Source: Neorhodopirellula lusitana (GTDB lineage: Bacteria; Planctomycetota; Planctomycetia; Pirellulales; Pirellulaceae). From it: a stretch of 64,000 bases of DNA. The stretch covers positions 62,001 through 126,000 of the forward strand of contig NZ_FXUG01000010.1 in the NCBI RefSeq assembly GCF_900182915.1, written 5' to 3'. Below are positions 55,678-64,000 of this stretch, one piece after another. The notes under the pieces are model-generated. The model ran no database searches. It was not told the origin of the DNA and saw only the letters and a program-made list of their open reading frames with translations. Within the stretch, counting starts at the first letter, position 1; every line of letters starts with the position of its first letter. The translations under genes and the position numbers were made by a program.

Positions 55678-55883
55678 ACTCACTGCTGCAGTTAAAGAAA
55701 CGCTTATTTTGCTAGCTATATTAACGACGTCGATTGAAGGCCCATGTGACACCTGAGTGCCTGATATCCCCTGGGCACGAACATCCCCTGCATACAAGTA
55801 TCCTCTCAATACAAGTATCCACAGGGTCGTTCGCAATCGGCATGCCAACCGGACCTAACATTTGCACAAAGCCAGCCGGTGAC

Positions 55884-57170
55884 TCACGCTGGCAACGCAT
55901 CTGCGATCGGGCTGTCTTCTTGAATCGGTTCGCAATCCTCCACCGACTCGCACGCGTCCTCACCGAGCACAACCGCAAACGCATGGGTCGAATCAAAGCT
56001 GGCGAAGACCTTTCGCTGAACAATCAACAGCGGGACTGCCAAAAAGACGCCCGGCAATCCCCATAGAAACCCCCAAAAGGCAACAGCGACCAGGACAACG
56101 ACCGGGCCGACACGTAACGTCTTGCCTAAAACGATCGGCGTCACGAACTGCCCTTCCACCGCCGTGGTCAGCCAGAATGCGAACGCTGTCATTCCGGCCC
56201 GTCCGATCGTGTCAAAGGAAGTTGCGGCGGCTAGAAATACGATCGCGGTGGCCGCCAGTGGCCCGACGTAGGGAATGAAGTTAAACAGCGCGGCCATCAC
56301 TCCCCAAAGAACCGGCGTCGGCATTCCAACCAGCCACATCACCATCGTTACCACGATCCCCAGACCAATGTTGATTCCGGTAATCTGTGCCAGGTATCGG
56401 CCCACGCTCTGCTGGATGTCACCGATCTTCTCTAGCACCTCCTCGCGTGCCGCCCGAGTTGGCAGCACACCGAGCATGCGATTTAGCAGGTCATCACCAG
56501 TGGAAAGCATAAAGAACGTCAACACCGAAATCGCTGCAACAAATGCAAGCAGCTGACCGGTGCTGTTAATCAGGACAGCCTCGTCCACTACGCTCGGCTT
56601 TTCGTACGTCACTTCGATGGGTGGTTCACCATCACGCAGCGGTGCGGTCGCATCGTCCACTGTGTCCTCTGCGCGATCGATCGTAGTGAGCGGTTCCACC
56701 ACATTTTGGAAATTGGCGCGTAACTCGGCAAGGCTTTCCGGTGCCGAGACAATCCACTTTTGAGCCGGTGAATAGAGAAGTGCGACAATCAATGCGAGAG
56801 TCGAGAAGAGTCCCACAATCAAGATTCCGCTCGCTGCCGCCTGGGGAAGTCCCCGACTGCAAAGCTTGGCGGCGATCGGACGTAGGCATAGATACGCTAA
56901 CGCAGCGATCACGATGGGAACCAATAAATCGCCGCTAACATACAAAAAGCCAACGATTAGAACCGCCGCGATCGCCGTCACCATGGTTCGCATCCACGGA
57001 TCAGTAACCGCCGTGCTCCGGCTAGAATCCCGTTGCGAGTCGCCTTGCTTCGGATCGACAGGCACTGAAGCAGCTAAGGATGCCTGATCACCGACATCAA
57101 TATCAAACCTCCGCCGAACTCCATCCGCGCCAGCGTGCGCCAAATGCTTCCTGCCGCGATTTGTAATCAT
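55884..57170 (-). CDS. AI-2E family transporter (PerM-like)
   Basis: A 428-residue membrane protein. The ATG at 57170 is preceded by a GGGGGAG Shine-Dalgarno sequence, so it is preferred over the longer frame from 57263. After about 60 polar residues there are eight membrane segments in the AI-2E/PerM order: MVTAIAAVLIVGFLYVSGD, LVPIVIAALAYLCLRPIAA, ILIVGLFSTLALIVALLYS; the late, conserved FNFIPYVGPLAATAIVFLAA and VEGQFVTPIVLGKTLRVGP. The family includes exporters of small molecules such as autoinducer-2, but most members have unknown substrates. It sits upstream of the App1-like gene on the same strand (about 200 bp gap) and is divergent from the methyltransferase gene. Confidence 0.87.
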   Translation of the reverse strand: MITNRGRKHLAHAGADGVRRRFDIDVGDQASLAASVPVDPKQGDSQRDSSRSTAVTDPWMRTMVTAIAAVLIVGFLYVSGDLLVPIVIAALAYLCLRPIAAKLCSRGLPQAAASGILIVGLFSTLALIVALLYSPAQKWIVSAPESLAELRANFQNVVEPLTTIDRAEDTVDDATAPLRDGEPPIEVTYEKPSVVDEAVLINSTGQLLAFVAAISVLTFFMLSTGDDLLNRMLGVLPTRAAREEVLEKIGDIQQSVGRYLAQITGINIGLGIVVTMVMWLVGMPTPVLWGVMAALFNFIPYVGPLAATAIVFLAAATSFDTIGRAGMTAFAFWLTTAVEGQFVTPIVLGKTLRVGPVVVLVAVAFWGFLWGLPGVFLAVPLLIVQRKVFASFDSTHAFAVVLGEDACESVEDCEPIQEDSPIADALPA

Positions 57171-57328
57171 CTCTGACTCCCCCAGCGTTGCGAATCGTTC
57201 ACCCTTTACGCGAATTTCACGGATGCAATCCCTGTGCCGACTTGGCACACCGATTGCTTTCACTGCAAAGGCAATCGCTTCGGCGGGATGACACTAGATC
57301 CTGTATCGAGCCTCACGTTGCCGGCTGA

Positions 57329-58039
57329 ATGACCATTGGCCCCGGCAAGCCTGACAATTTGAATGAAGTAGAACCTATGAACCACGTCATCGAACTGAAC
57401 CGATCCGAGCCGATCAACCGCACCGCGTTTGCCCGCCGGGCTTGGTTTGTTGTGAAGGCGTGGCTTCAGGACCCTTTGAATGTCGCAACGATTTGCCCCA
57501 GCTCTCCTTTCCTGACGGAGCATCTAGCCAATCGCGATTGTGTGCAACAGGCGGAACGCATCATCGAACTGGGACCGGGCGCAGGCGGAACAACTCAAGC
57601 TTTACTAAGCAACATGCGACACGACGCCGAGATGCTCGCCGTCGAAGTCACTGAAGCCTTCGCCGAAGCACTCGATGCAATCAATGACCCTCGATTAAAA
57701 GTTGCTATCGCCGATGCGAGCGATCTCGTTGATCTTGTGACGGACCATAACCTAGGCCAGGCCGACGTCGTGATCTCTGGAATTCCCTTCAGCAGCATTC
57801 CCGAGCCAGTCGCCCGGAAGATCACCCAATCAATCTATGAAGTGCTGCGTCCCGGAGGCGTCTTCATCGCCTACCAACTCCGTTCGGACGTGACGGATTA
57901 TGCTCGGCCACTATTTGGTCCGGCGAAGACAGAATCCATTCCTATCAATTTGCCCCCGCTGACCGCGTTCGTTTGGACGAAGGTCTGCGGACCACCTCAA
58001 GGAGATGACCATGGCAGCGACAACAACGGATCACGATAG
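57329..58039 (+). CDS. SAM-dependent methyltransferase, phospholipid-methyltransferase-like
   Basis: A 236-residue protein from the ATG at 57329, or 220 residues from the ATG at 57377. Motif I, IIELGPGAGGTTQALLSN, binds S-adenosylmethionine. The acidic residue of motif II is in EMLAVEVTEAFAEAL, and VVISGIPFSSIPEPVARKIT is the post-II motif. The general form matches PmtA-type phosphatidylethanolamine N-methyltransferases and related rRNA-dimethylase-like enzymes. The N-terminal VKAWLQDPLNVATICPSSPF is characteristic of the PmtA group. There are no membrane segments. It overlaps the small gene at 58011 by 29 bp. It is close to other lipid-related genes (App1-like, hydrolase). Confidence 0.82.
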   Translation: MTIGPGKPDNLNEVEPMNHVIELNRSEPINRTAFARRAWFVVKAWLQDPLNVATICPSSPFLTEHLANRDCVQQAERIIELGPGAGGTTQALLSNMRHDAEMLAVEVTEAFAEALDAINDPRLKVAIADASDLVDLVTDHNLGQADVVISGIPFSSIPEPVARKITQSIYEVLRPGGVFIAYQLRSDVTDYARPLFGPAKTESIPINLPPLTAFVWTKVCGPPQGDDHGSDNNGSR

Positions 58040-58283
58040 CATCAAAACTTGGATTGAAGAGCGTGGTGGAGTGCCCGCAACGGTTGAATCCACCAGCGAA
58101 ACCCCGGAAGGTGTGGGTGTGTTACGCATCGACTTTCCGCATGGCGACCGGAACGACAACCTTTCCACCATCGCTTGGGAAGACTTCTTCGCGAAGTTCG
58201 ATGAAGCTGAACTGGCATTTCTGCACGAAGACAAAACCTCCCAGGGCGAACTAAGCCGGTTTTGCAAGTTCATCAGCCGCTAG
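58011..58283 (+). CDS. small hypothetical protein (90 residues)
   Basis: It starts at the ATG at 58011, six bases after the SD AAGGAG at 57999-58004. The ATG at 58005 lies directly against the SD and is too close. The product (DSIKTWIEERGGVPATVEST ... LRIDFPHGD ... WEDFFAKFDEAELAFLHED) is an acidic alpha/beta mini-protein of a type common near stress genes in Proteobacteria and planctomycetes, function unknown. It overlaps the methyltransferase by 29 bp, implying coupled translation. I see no signal peptide or metal-binding motif. Confidence 0.78.
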   Translation: MAATTTDHDSIKTWIEERGGVPATVESTSETPEGVGVLRIDFPHGDRNDNLSTIAWEDFFAKFDEAELAFLHEDKTSQGELSRFCKFISR

Positions 58284-58537
58284 ATCGACTGCGTGTCACA
58301 CTAAGTCGCTCTGACAAGTTTTCAAACAACCGTTCAGCCAACGTTGGCGCAGCGCCGTTAACGAGCCGCGTTCGGAACGGCTGATCTCCACTCCATCGCA
58401 ACATGAGCGATACCGACACAAGGTCGTTGCCGCTACGGAGTTCGCCGGACTGAAACCGGCACAACTCCGCTTGCACATCGATTGAGTCAATTGGCCGGAA
58501 GGCGTGTACCATCCGAAAGGAGCTGACAACCTGTTGG

Positions 58538-58843
58538 CTATCGTTGACGCCAGACCGATCCGCCGAAAACGGAGGGTGCAGAGTAGACAGGTGCGATCGA
58601 CCGTGGTGCCGTGTACACCGAGCGTGACTGCCGACGGCGAACCGTGTTCCCGTAAAAGTGAAACGGTCGGTTTGGGCGTCTCTCAATCGGAAGAGACTTG
58701 ATTTCCGTGCGATAGTCCCCGCGAGCAATCACGACGGGCGACCAGCCTGGATTGTCGGCCGAGGCGACGCTGGGTGCGAATGTGCTGGGAACAACCAAGC
58801 TGGTCAACAGCAAGGCAACGGCTGTGCGAGAAATGGTTTTCAT
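58538..58843 (-). CDS. small secreted basic protein
   Basis: A 101-residue protein with a clear signal peptide (MKTISRTAVALLLTSLVVPS, cleavage near ASA-D) and a basic Tyr/Ser/Pro-rich mature part (VVIARGDYRTEIKSLPIERR; SVYTAPRSIAPVYSAPSVFG). The start ATG at 58843 has no strong ribosome binding site. The repeated YTAPRSIAPVYSAPS segment could be a surface-binding region. No family is recognised. It is convergent with the small gene at 58011. Confidence 0.65.
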   Translation of the reverse strand: MKTISRTAVALLLTSLVVPSTFAPSVASADNPGWSPVVIARGDYRTEIKSLPIERRPNRPFHFYGNTVRRRQSRSVYTAPRSIAPVYSAPSVFGGSVWRQR

Positions 58844-59291
58844 AGTAGGTACTTGTTAGCGACTCGGGGACGGACACTCCCGCCAATCTTCATTCAAAAA
58901 TCCAATGACGGTCATGGGAGCGACACAACTGAAGTCTAGCTTGTGATTTCGCTCCGTGATATCAGACTTCCAATTCGAAGGCCAGCAAACGACGTTCCAA
59001 CGCTCCCGTCCAGAATGGCCAGGCGGCATCACCGGCGGTATTCGAGCCCGACAATAATCAGCCCCACAAAAAGACCAAGCCAAAACCCAGACTCCGATCA
59101 AAACCCAGTCTTCGATCAAAAACCAACCGTTTCAGCTCGATCGTCGGCAAAATAGGCTTAGCACTTCGCGCGAGCCTTCGGTTGAAGCCCATTCCGCTCA
59201 ACCGACCGGTTATTCTCAGGGTTCTTGTCTCCCAGAGCAGTCATCGCCGGCCCCCGACTTTTTGAGCCAGCACCGCACACCAGGTCCCCCA
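58844..59291. other. 448-bp region without a firm gene
   Basis: A short direct repeat (CCGATCAAAACCCAG and TCGATCAAAAACCA) lies at 59093-59127. A minus-strand frame starting from TTG reads through it, but I do not accept it as a gene. The promoter of the sulfatase is probably here. Confidence 0.5.
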
Positions 59292-60914
59292 ATGAAATCT
59301 AAGCTTCAGTGCCTAATGTTCACCATCGTGGTGGCATCGCAAGCCGTCTCGCTTACCGCCTTCTCGCCAAGACTGGCCGCCGATGAGACCGCGACATTCG
59401 ATCGCTCGGTCAAGCTGGCCGAGAACTTCGAAGCCGCGATTCCGCGACCTGACCAAGACCAGGCCGTTGACCAGAAGCTCGCCAACCTTGAAAAGAAGAT
59501 GGGACGCAAACCCAACATTTTGTGGCTGGTTGTCGACGACATGGGGTACGGCGATCCCGGTTGCTACGGTGGCGGCGGAGCGATTGGGGCTGCCACGCCT
59601 AATATCGATCGTTTGGCCAAAGAAGGCCTGAAGTTGACCTCCTGTTACTCCCAACAAACGTGCACCCCGACTCGGTCCGCCATCCTGACCGGACGCCTGC
59701 CGATGCGGACAGGTTTGATCCGGCCCATTTTGGCTGGCGACACGTTGACCAAGAACCCGTGGGAAGACGAGACGAGTCTGCCTAAGTTGCTCGGCCAGGC
59801 CGGCTACTACACCCTGTTGACGGGAAAGTGGCACGTCGGCGAGCCTAAAGGCATGCGGCCTCACGACATCGGCTTCGATGAATTCTATGGTTTCTATCCC
59901 GCACAAAAGGAAATCAGCCAAGGCGTTGATGCTCGCCGTTTCCCCGACCTGGTCAACAACCCAGAACGGCTTCGCGCGTTCGAGGCGATCAAACCTGATG
60001 ACCATCTCGAACATGGTTTCAAAGGTGGCAAGACCGAACAACTATCGCAAATCCAATCCACCGAGGATATGGGTCGAGCCGAAAAGAAGCTGGCCGATTT
60101 CACGATCGCTCGGATCAAGCAACTCGCCAAGAAAGACCAGCCTTTCTTCTTGGAACATTGCTTCATGAAGGTTCACTGCGACAACTTCCCCAACCCCGAT
60201 CTTGGCCCCCTCAGCGCGGCACGGTATTACTACAAAGAAGCCGTCGCCGAGGTGGATCTGCATGTTGGCGAAATCGTCAAGGCGCTCGACGAAGCGGGAA
60301 TCCTCGACAACACACTCGTGTTCTTCACTTCCGACAACGGGCCACAAATGGATGGTTGGCCCGATGCGGGCTACACACCCTTCCGAGGTGCCAAGGGGAC
60401 CACTTTCGAAGGTGGCGTACGAGTTCCCGGGATCGCGTATTGGAAGGGCATTATCGCACCCGGGCGTGAGAGCGACGAACTTTTTGACCTGATGGATTTG
60501 TTCGGTGTCGCTCTGAACCTTGCTGGGATCAAGCCACAGCAATTGGCCGACAAACTGCCCAGCGACCGCTATTACGACTTCATCGACCAGACCTCATTCT
60601 TGTTGGCGGACGAAGGTAAATCCAAACGGGAAGCGGTCTATTTTTGGTGGGGCAAGGAACTCATGGCTTGCCGCATGAAGGAGTACAAGGCCCACGTGAA
60701 AGTTTCTCTTCCCGAAGCCACGCACATGCACATCGACTACGCAACGTTGCGGGACGTCGGACTCGCGCCGTGGTTGTTCAACCTCTACATCGACCCCAAA
60801 GAACGGATGCCCGTGGGCCACCGACGCAACGCTTGGCTCGCCAGCGTGCTGGCCAAACTGAAACAGCACGGTGGCACATTCAAGAAATATCCACCCAAAA
60901 ACATTGGTCTCTAA
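59292..60914 (+). CDS. type I sulfatase (arylsulfatase A family)
   Basis: A 540-residue secreted enzyme starting at the ATG at 59292, which opens MKSKLQCLMFTIVVASQAVS, a signal peptide. After a 50-residue linker the enzyme starts KPNILWLVVDDMGYGDPG, with metal-binding Asp82 and Asp83. Cys124 in CTPTR (C-x-P-x-R) is the residue converted to formylglycine. GKWHVGEPKGMRPHDIGFDE, VFFTSDNGPQMDGW and the C-terminal domain complete the fold. The substrate is not evident; planctomycete sulfatases usually attack sulfated algal polysaccharides. The maturation enzyme (anaerobic sulfatase-maturating or FGE type) is not in the window. Confidence 0.93.
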   Translation: MKSKLQCLMFTIVVASQAVSLTAFSPRLAADETATFDRSVKLAENFEAAIPRPDQDQAVDQKLANLEKKMGRKPNILWLVVDDMGYGDPGCYGGGGAIGAATPNIDRLAKEGLKLTSCYSQQTCTPTRSAILTGRLPMRTGLIRPILAGDTLTKNPWEDETSLPKLLGQAGYYTLLTGKWHVGEPKGMRPHDIGFDEFYGFYPAQKEISQGVDARRFPDLVNNPERLRAFEAIKPDDHLEHGFKGGKTEQLSQIQSTEDMGRAEKKLADFTIARIKQLAKKDQPFFLEHCFMKVHCDNFPNPDLGPLSAARYYYKEAVAEVDLHVGEIVKALDEAGILDNTLVFFTSDNGPQMDGWPDAGYTPFRGAKGTTFEGGVRVPGIAYWKGIIAPGRESDELFDLMDLFGVALNLAGIKPQQLADKLPSDRYYDFIDQTSFLLADEGKSKREAVYFWWGKELMACRMKEYKAHVKVSLPEATHMHIDYATLRDVGLAPWLFNLYIDPKERMPVGHRRNAWLASVLAKLKQHGGTFKKYPPKNIGL

Positions 60915-61087
60915 CTGAGCCTCTCCGCCGCGGAATTCTGGCGTTGTTCAGCACGCCATTTTCGACGGTCGGGTTGAGCGCTCAACACTTGCGACCAAAC
61001 CGCAGCGGATCGTTTGTCTCGATGGTCATTTGGCAAGCACCGCACTACACTAACCACACTCTGCTTCCCTCTGCCCAGGTCCCGTTC

Positions 61088-62230
61088 ATGTCTTGTTGTC
61101 GTTTCATCGGCCTCCTTTCGGTCGCCCTCCTATCCGCCTTGTCGCCAGCCAACAGGGCCGCGGCCAACGATGGCGAACCGGTGGCAGTGCAGGTCTGGCC
61201 CGGAGGCGTGGTTTCGGTCCAAACACAGTGGGGCTTGCAGCTTGCGATCAATGCGTTCGAAGCCGAATTGCCGGAATCGCTCGACTCATTCGAAGTCGTC
61301 TCCGCTTCCCAAACCGGCCAGCGGGTCCTCGACCGAGTTTACAACACACCCGAACCGACTTGGACGGAAACCGATTGGACCAGCGGTGACGGACTCGAGC
61401 CAAACCAATTAGGCGTGCAAATATTGGCCGACCACTTCGCCCGAGTGCAGGTCGATGGAGTCAACGTGGTCATCGCCGGACCTCAGATCGAAGCATCTGA
61501 CTATGCATCGCTCGGAACGATCGACGTGCTGTTGGGCACAGGTTTGTCTGTTTCGAATTCAGACCTGTTGAATCAGGTACGCGCTCTCGTGCCGTTGATG
61601 GAAGAGCCAGCGAAAGAAGCCGAGATGGAGTCGAATGGAGACCCCAAATTCGAATTCCGCCGTCAAAGCCACAACGCACTCGCGGTTGCCTCCAACCAGC
61701 AAGACGCATCAACCTCGACACGAGTCGTCTTCCTTAGCGATCAACCTTGGCAAATGCCTGCTGAGTTAGACGAGTTGTTCGAAGCGATGGAGCAATCGTG
61801 TTCGCATTCGCAAGACATTTTCGCCAAGATGTCGATCGAGCAATTGAACTTCAAGCCCGCCAACGGAACTCACACGCCACGTTGGAATGTGGAGCACATG
61901 ATGGGTCGGCAGTTGCAGTTCTTTTCGCAAATCTATCACGCGATCGATCCAACGATTCCGGTCATGAACTTGAACCCAAAACAAATGCCGCCAGACTACG
62001 AATTCGCTCATCCGAAATGGAACGGCGAAGAAGAAGCTCGTCAGATGCAGCGGGTCAGCGATTTTTGCCGTCGGTATGCATACCTCTTAGACGGTTTGAA
62101 CGTCGACGAAAAAGCACCGGGCAGTCGCTGGCCAAGCCTGAAGGCACTTCTAAAGAAGATGGCCCAGCACTACGGCGAACATACCGGAAACACAGTCAAG
62201 AAGTTTGACCTGCCAGGGTATCCTGGCTAA
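61088..62230 (+). CDS. secreted protein with C-terminal DinB-like domain
   Basis: A 380-residue protein starting at the ATG at 61088 with a signal peptide (MSCCRFIGLLSVALLSALSP, cleavage near AAA-N). An upstream ATG at 61022 is less likely. Residues 35-180 form a beta-rich domain (VQVWPGGVVSVQTQWGLQLA; VNVVIAGPQIEASDYASLGT; IDVLLGTGLSVSN), loosely like a metallo-beta-lactamase fold without its HxHxDH motif. Residues 230-375 match the DinB/YfiT four-helix pattern with the metal-binding-type histidines in PRWNVEHMMGRQLQFFSQIY and QHYGEHTGNTVKK. DinB-like proteins are usually cytoplasmic, so a secreted fusion is unusual. It lies 173 bp after the sulfatase on the same strand. Confidence 0.75.
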   Translation: MSCCRFIGLLSVALLSALSPANRAAANDGEPVAVQVWPGGVVSVQTQWGLQLAINAFEAELPESLDSFEVVSASQTGQRVLDRVYNTPEPTWTETDWTSGDGLEPNQLGVQILADHFARVQVDGVNVVIAGPQIEASDYASLGTIDVLLGTGLSVSNSDLLNQVRALVPLMEEPAKEAEMESNGDPKFEFRRQSHNALAVASNQQDASTSTRVVFLSDQPWQMPAELDELFEAMEQSCSHSQDIFAKMSIEQLNFKPANGTHTPRWNVEHMMGRQLQFFSQIYHAIDPTIPVMNLNPKQMPPDYEFAHPKWNGEEEARQMQRVSDFCRRYAYLLDGLNVDEKAPGSRWPSLKALLKKMAQHYGEHTGNTVKKFDLPGYPG

Positions 62231-62592
62231 CCGAACGCGGCACACACTGTTTGCCTCCTGGGCGAGGCGAAACGCAGACGCTTGGCAGTCGTCGCTCTTC
62301 GTAGTCTTGAAACACCATTTGCAATGACCATCAACACAGCGAGCGGACCGATTGCAACTATTATCGAGATCAAGTAAACGCCGCTTGTTATGCACTGGAT
62401 CTTTGTGATGTTGACCGACGATTCAACGGCAATTGCATTCGCAGTCATTGCCAAATCCGCCGACCGTTCTGCCGCCTCAATCGACCTGTCGGCTTTTGCC
62501 AGAGACAATTCGATCTTGTCGTTGGCTGGCGGAGCCTTGGAGATAATTGCGTCATTACTGGCGAAGTGCCCATCCAATTTCCGCGAACTCAT
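62227..62592 (-). CDS. small membrane protein with coiled-coil-like N-terminus
   Basis: A 121-residue frame from the ATG at 62592. Residues 20-65 are helical and charged (DKIELSLAKADRSIEAAERS), suitable for a coiled coil, and residues 66-92 form one hydrophobic stretch (GVYLISIIVAIGPLAVLMVI), so it would be a single-pass membrane protein with an Arg-rich tail. No family is recognised. Its end overlaps the DinB-like gene by 4 bp (convergent). Confidence 0.5.
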   Translation of the reverse strand: MSSRKLDGHFASNDAIISKAPPANDKIELSLAKADRSIEAAERSADLAMTANAIAVESSVNITKIQCITSGVYLISIIVAIGPLAVLMVIANGVSRLRRATTAKRLRFASPRRQTVCAAFG

Positions 62593-62760
62593 GCCTATTC
62601 TTCTTAACGCTCAGGCATTGCCATCATCTGGTTAAATACGTTTTGCCAGGCATAACTAGGGGAACCCGAGCACATGCGACATTGCTTAGATCAGCAGAAA
62701 CAATCATCGCGATGAAAACGATGCTAGTGAGATTGCTATAGCGTGGAAGCCTACAGGAGT

Positions 62761-63762
62761 TCATTCCATTCCAGGAAGGAATTGCTGCGGAGTCCATACT
62801 CGATGAACGCTGTCTAGTTTCTGGTGAAAATCGTTCCAATCATTCGACAGTTTCATTATCGTTACAACCGAAGTTAGGTGGTCTTTCAGCGACGGAACGC
62901 CAACGTCGTCAGTAAGATACTGGAAGTGCTTATGCTTCCTAGTTCCCTTGATCTTTGGGTTTCGCTTTCGCAATTCAGTCAAGACGCATGGAGCCAGGCG
63001 AGAGTAGATAATGTCATTGGTCAGGTGACCAAAATATGGCGGAAGACGCATATCCGATCGGAATTCCACCTTCCTTATTCGGCATAACTCCTTGAAATAA
63101 GACAGCGGGAATGTCTTGACCCACTTCCTGAGTTCGTCGGTAACAAACTCTTCGAGTATCTTCGCGAGAGCATCTCGCTCGCGCTCGCTTTGGTAACCCG
63201 TCGCCTCGTCGACCAGAGCGATAATCCCGACACGAGACAAACCGCGTATGATCAAGTCTGCCGCTACCGCAACGTGAGCTTGCTGACTTTTCAGGACATT
63301 TGCGTCTCTCGCGTTTAGCCAAACCTCACAGATATCAGGCAGTAACTCTGCTCTGAATCCATAAGCAACTGACCCTTTTGCATTTAACGGCCTGTATTTT
63401 ATTGGCTCGATAAGCGCCGACCTTAAATCACTGCTAATAAATGGTTCAAGGTTTTTTGCTGAGGCAAATACAGGCATTCTGGCGCTACCCTCCTTGCCTT
63501 GCCAATTTGAACCAGCACGTTTCAGCCCGAATCCCTTGGTGACTCCCCTTTCGGAAAGCAAGCGGGTCTCGTCTTCCAGAACCGCACATGGAACGAACAT
63601 ATCGCCGAAGGGAATCTCTCCTTCGCATTTGGGCGTAGGAACATCTGCATTCCACCTGGCCGAAGCTGCCTTCCTGGCAATCTCTGACTTCTGTTCTGGG
63701 GTAAGCTTCGCCGCCCTTGCTTTCCCGCCCTCTGCCGCCACTTGGGTTCTCGCCTTCTTCAT
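62761..63762 (-). CDS. P63C-domain protein (phage-associated family)
   Basis: A 333-residue protein from the ATG at 63762; the ATG at 63825 would add 21. The N-terminus is helical (KARAAKLTPEQKSEIARKAA, a short motif often seen at the N-terminus of this family). The C-terminal half is the P63C domain: IIALVDEATGYQSERERDAL near residue 180, TDELRKWVKTFPLSYFKELC, FGHLTNDIIYSRLAPCVLTE, and FQYLTDDVGVPSLKDHLTSV. The family is found in phages, plasmids and bacterial genomes, with unknown function and a suspected DNA- or host-related role. Base composition here is lower in GC than in its neighbours and the codon choice is less biased, consistent with horizontal transfer. Confidence 0.85.
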   Translation of the reverse strand: MKKARTQVAAEGGKARAAKLTPEQKSEIARKAASARWNADVPTPKCEGEIPFGDMFVPCAVLEDETRLLSERGVTKGFGLKRAGSNWQGKEGSARMPVFASAKNLEPFISSDLRSALIEPIKYRPLNAKGSVAYGFRAELLPDICEVWLNARDANVLKSQQAHVAVAADLIIRGLSRVGIIALVDEATGYQSERERDALAKILEEFVTDELRKWVKTFPLSYFKELCRIRKVEFRSDMRLPPYFGHLTNDIIYSRLAPCVLTELRKRNPKIKGTRKHKHFQYLTDDVGVPSLKDHLTSVVTIMKLSNDWNDFHQKLDSVHRVWTPQQFLPGME

Positions 63763-63846
63763 GCTTGCTTCCGATTTGCGTATGCTTGCTAGAACTCTTT
63801 CGATTCTACGAGCGATAGCAAGCATGTCAACCTGTTAAGCAAGCAT
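63761..63846. repeat. four copies of a 9-bp repeat around the P63C gene start
   Basis: AGCAAGCAT, or its complement ATGCTTGCT, occurs at 63761-63769, 63782-63790, 63817-63825 and 63838-63846: two in each orientation within 86 bp. Two of the copies overlap the two possible start codons (63762 and 63825). The arrangement resembles an operator array. Confidence 0.7.
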
Positions 63847-64000
63847 AAAGCACCCGGCTCTCATTCTTGATTTCTCGGCATCTCGCCACGGTTCGCTCAC
63901 TAACACGTAGCGCCGCTCCGTCTTAGCGCCCATCATCTCAAGCGTTTACATGCCCCTCACTAAATTCAGCACGTATTTTTCGCTAGTTTTTTGCCTCAGG

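Noticed and set aside
58856-59119. Minus-strand frame with a hydrophobic Trp-rich start (IEDWVLIGVWVLAWSF)
   Set aside because: The apparent start is TTG, and the hydrophobic run is produced by a short direct DNA repeat; the remainder has no family features.
63761-63846. A phage attachment site in the repeated region at the P63C gene start
   Set aside because: The repeats are short and in both orientations, with no tRNA or integrase gene within the window, so an operator is the simpler reading.
1-64000. CRISPR arrays, tRNA or rRNA genes, and complete insertion sequences
   Set aside because: I looked in the gaps between genes for cloverleaf-type sequence, regularly spaced repeats and transposase motifs and found none. 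The tandem repeats at 40162 and 39496 have no spacer structure.

Overview
The window looks like chromosomal DNA of a marine planctomycete close to Rhodopirellula (Pirellulaceae). The basis is gene content: two prepilin-like DUF1559 proteins, small lipoproteins, a sulfatase, three CRTAC1-type FG-GAP/ASPIC proteins, multihaem c-cytochromes with TPR tails, a PQQ-type propeller, moderate GC, and weak or missing Shine-Dalgarno sites at many starts. The assignment is inference; there is no rRNA or other marker gene. I found no tRNA, rRNA, CRISPR array or intact insertion sequence.

0-16 kb: two LacI-controlled sugar modules. The first has a GPH-type sugar symporter and a large GH94-like protein transcribed leftward, and a LacI regulator transcribed rightward. 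Four copies of a TGCAACCGGTTGCA-type palindrome lie between and around their starts. A DUF1559 protein and a tiny lipoprotein follow. The second has a LacI regulator, a secreted clan-A glycosidase and a lipoprotein. A 22-bp direct repeat (20/22 identical) lies in front of the lipoprotein gene and in the regulator/glycosidase divergent region. Between the modules is a 1016-residue TPR/FG-GAP/ASPIC lipoprotein.

16-25 kb: a leftward three-gene operon encoding a 1324-residue FG-GAP/ASPIC membrane-anchored protein, a membrane-anchored pentahaem cytochrome with TPRs, and a second ASPIC protein. This is a strong candidate for an undescribed cell-surface redox or binding complex.

25-30.6 kb: a PQQ-like propeller, a dolichyl-phosphate-mannose-synthase-like glycosyltransferase, a minimal tyrosine-phosphatase-like protein, a macro-domain-like protein of unknown function and an orphan FixJ-type response regulator.

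30.9-39.8 kb: an exopolysaccharide (probably cellulose-like) locus: a GH5 glucanase, a BcsA-like synthase fused to PilZ-like and TPR regions, and, convergent with it with a 12-bp gap, a BcsC-like TPR/beta-barrel export protein. No BcsB is visible.

40-48.7 kb: a metallophosphoesterase-LamG protein, a second DUF1559/lipoprotein pair, and a translationally coupled operon of a heptahaem cytochrome, a histidine-rich polytopic membrane protein and a membrane TPR protein.

49-58.8 kb: small cell-surface and stress-type genes: a CAP-domain protein, a glycine-zipper protein, an unknown secreted protein, a baeRF-like protein, an App1-like phosphatidate phosphatase coupled to an alpha/beta hydrolase, an AI-2E family transporter, a phospholipid-methyltransferase-like enzyme with an overlapping small gene, and a small secreted protein.

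59-64 kb: a type I sulfatase, a secreted DinB-like protein, a small membrane protein and a P63C-domain protein whose start region carries four copies of a 9-bp repeat.
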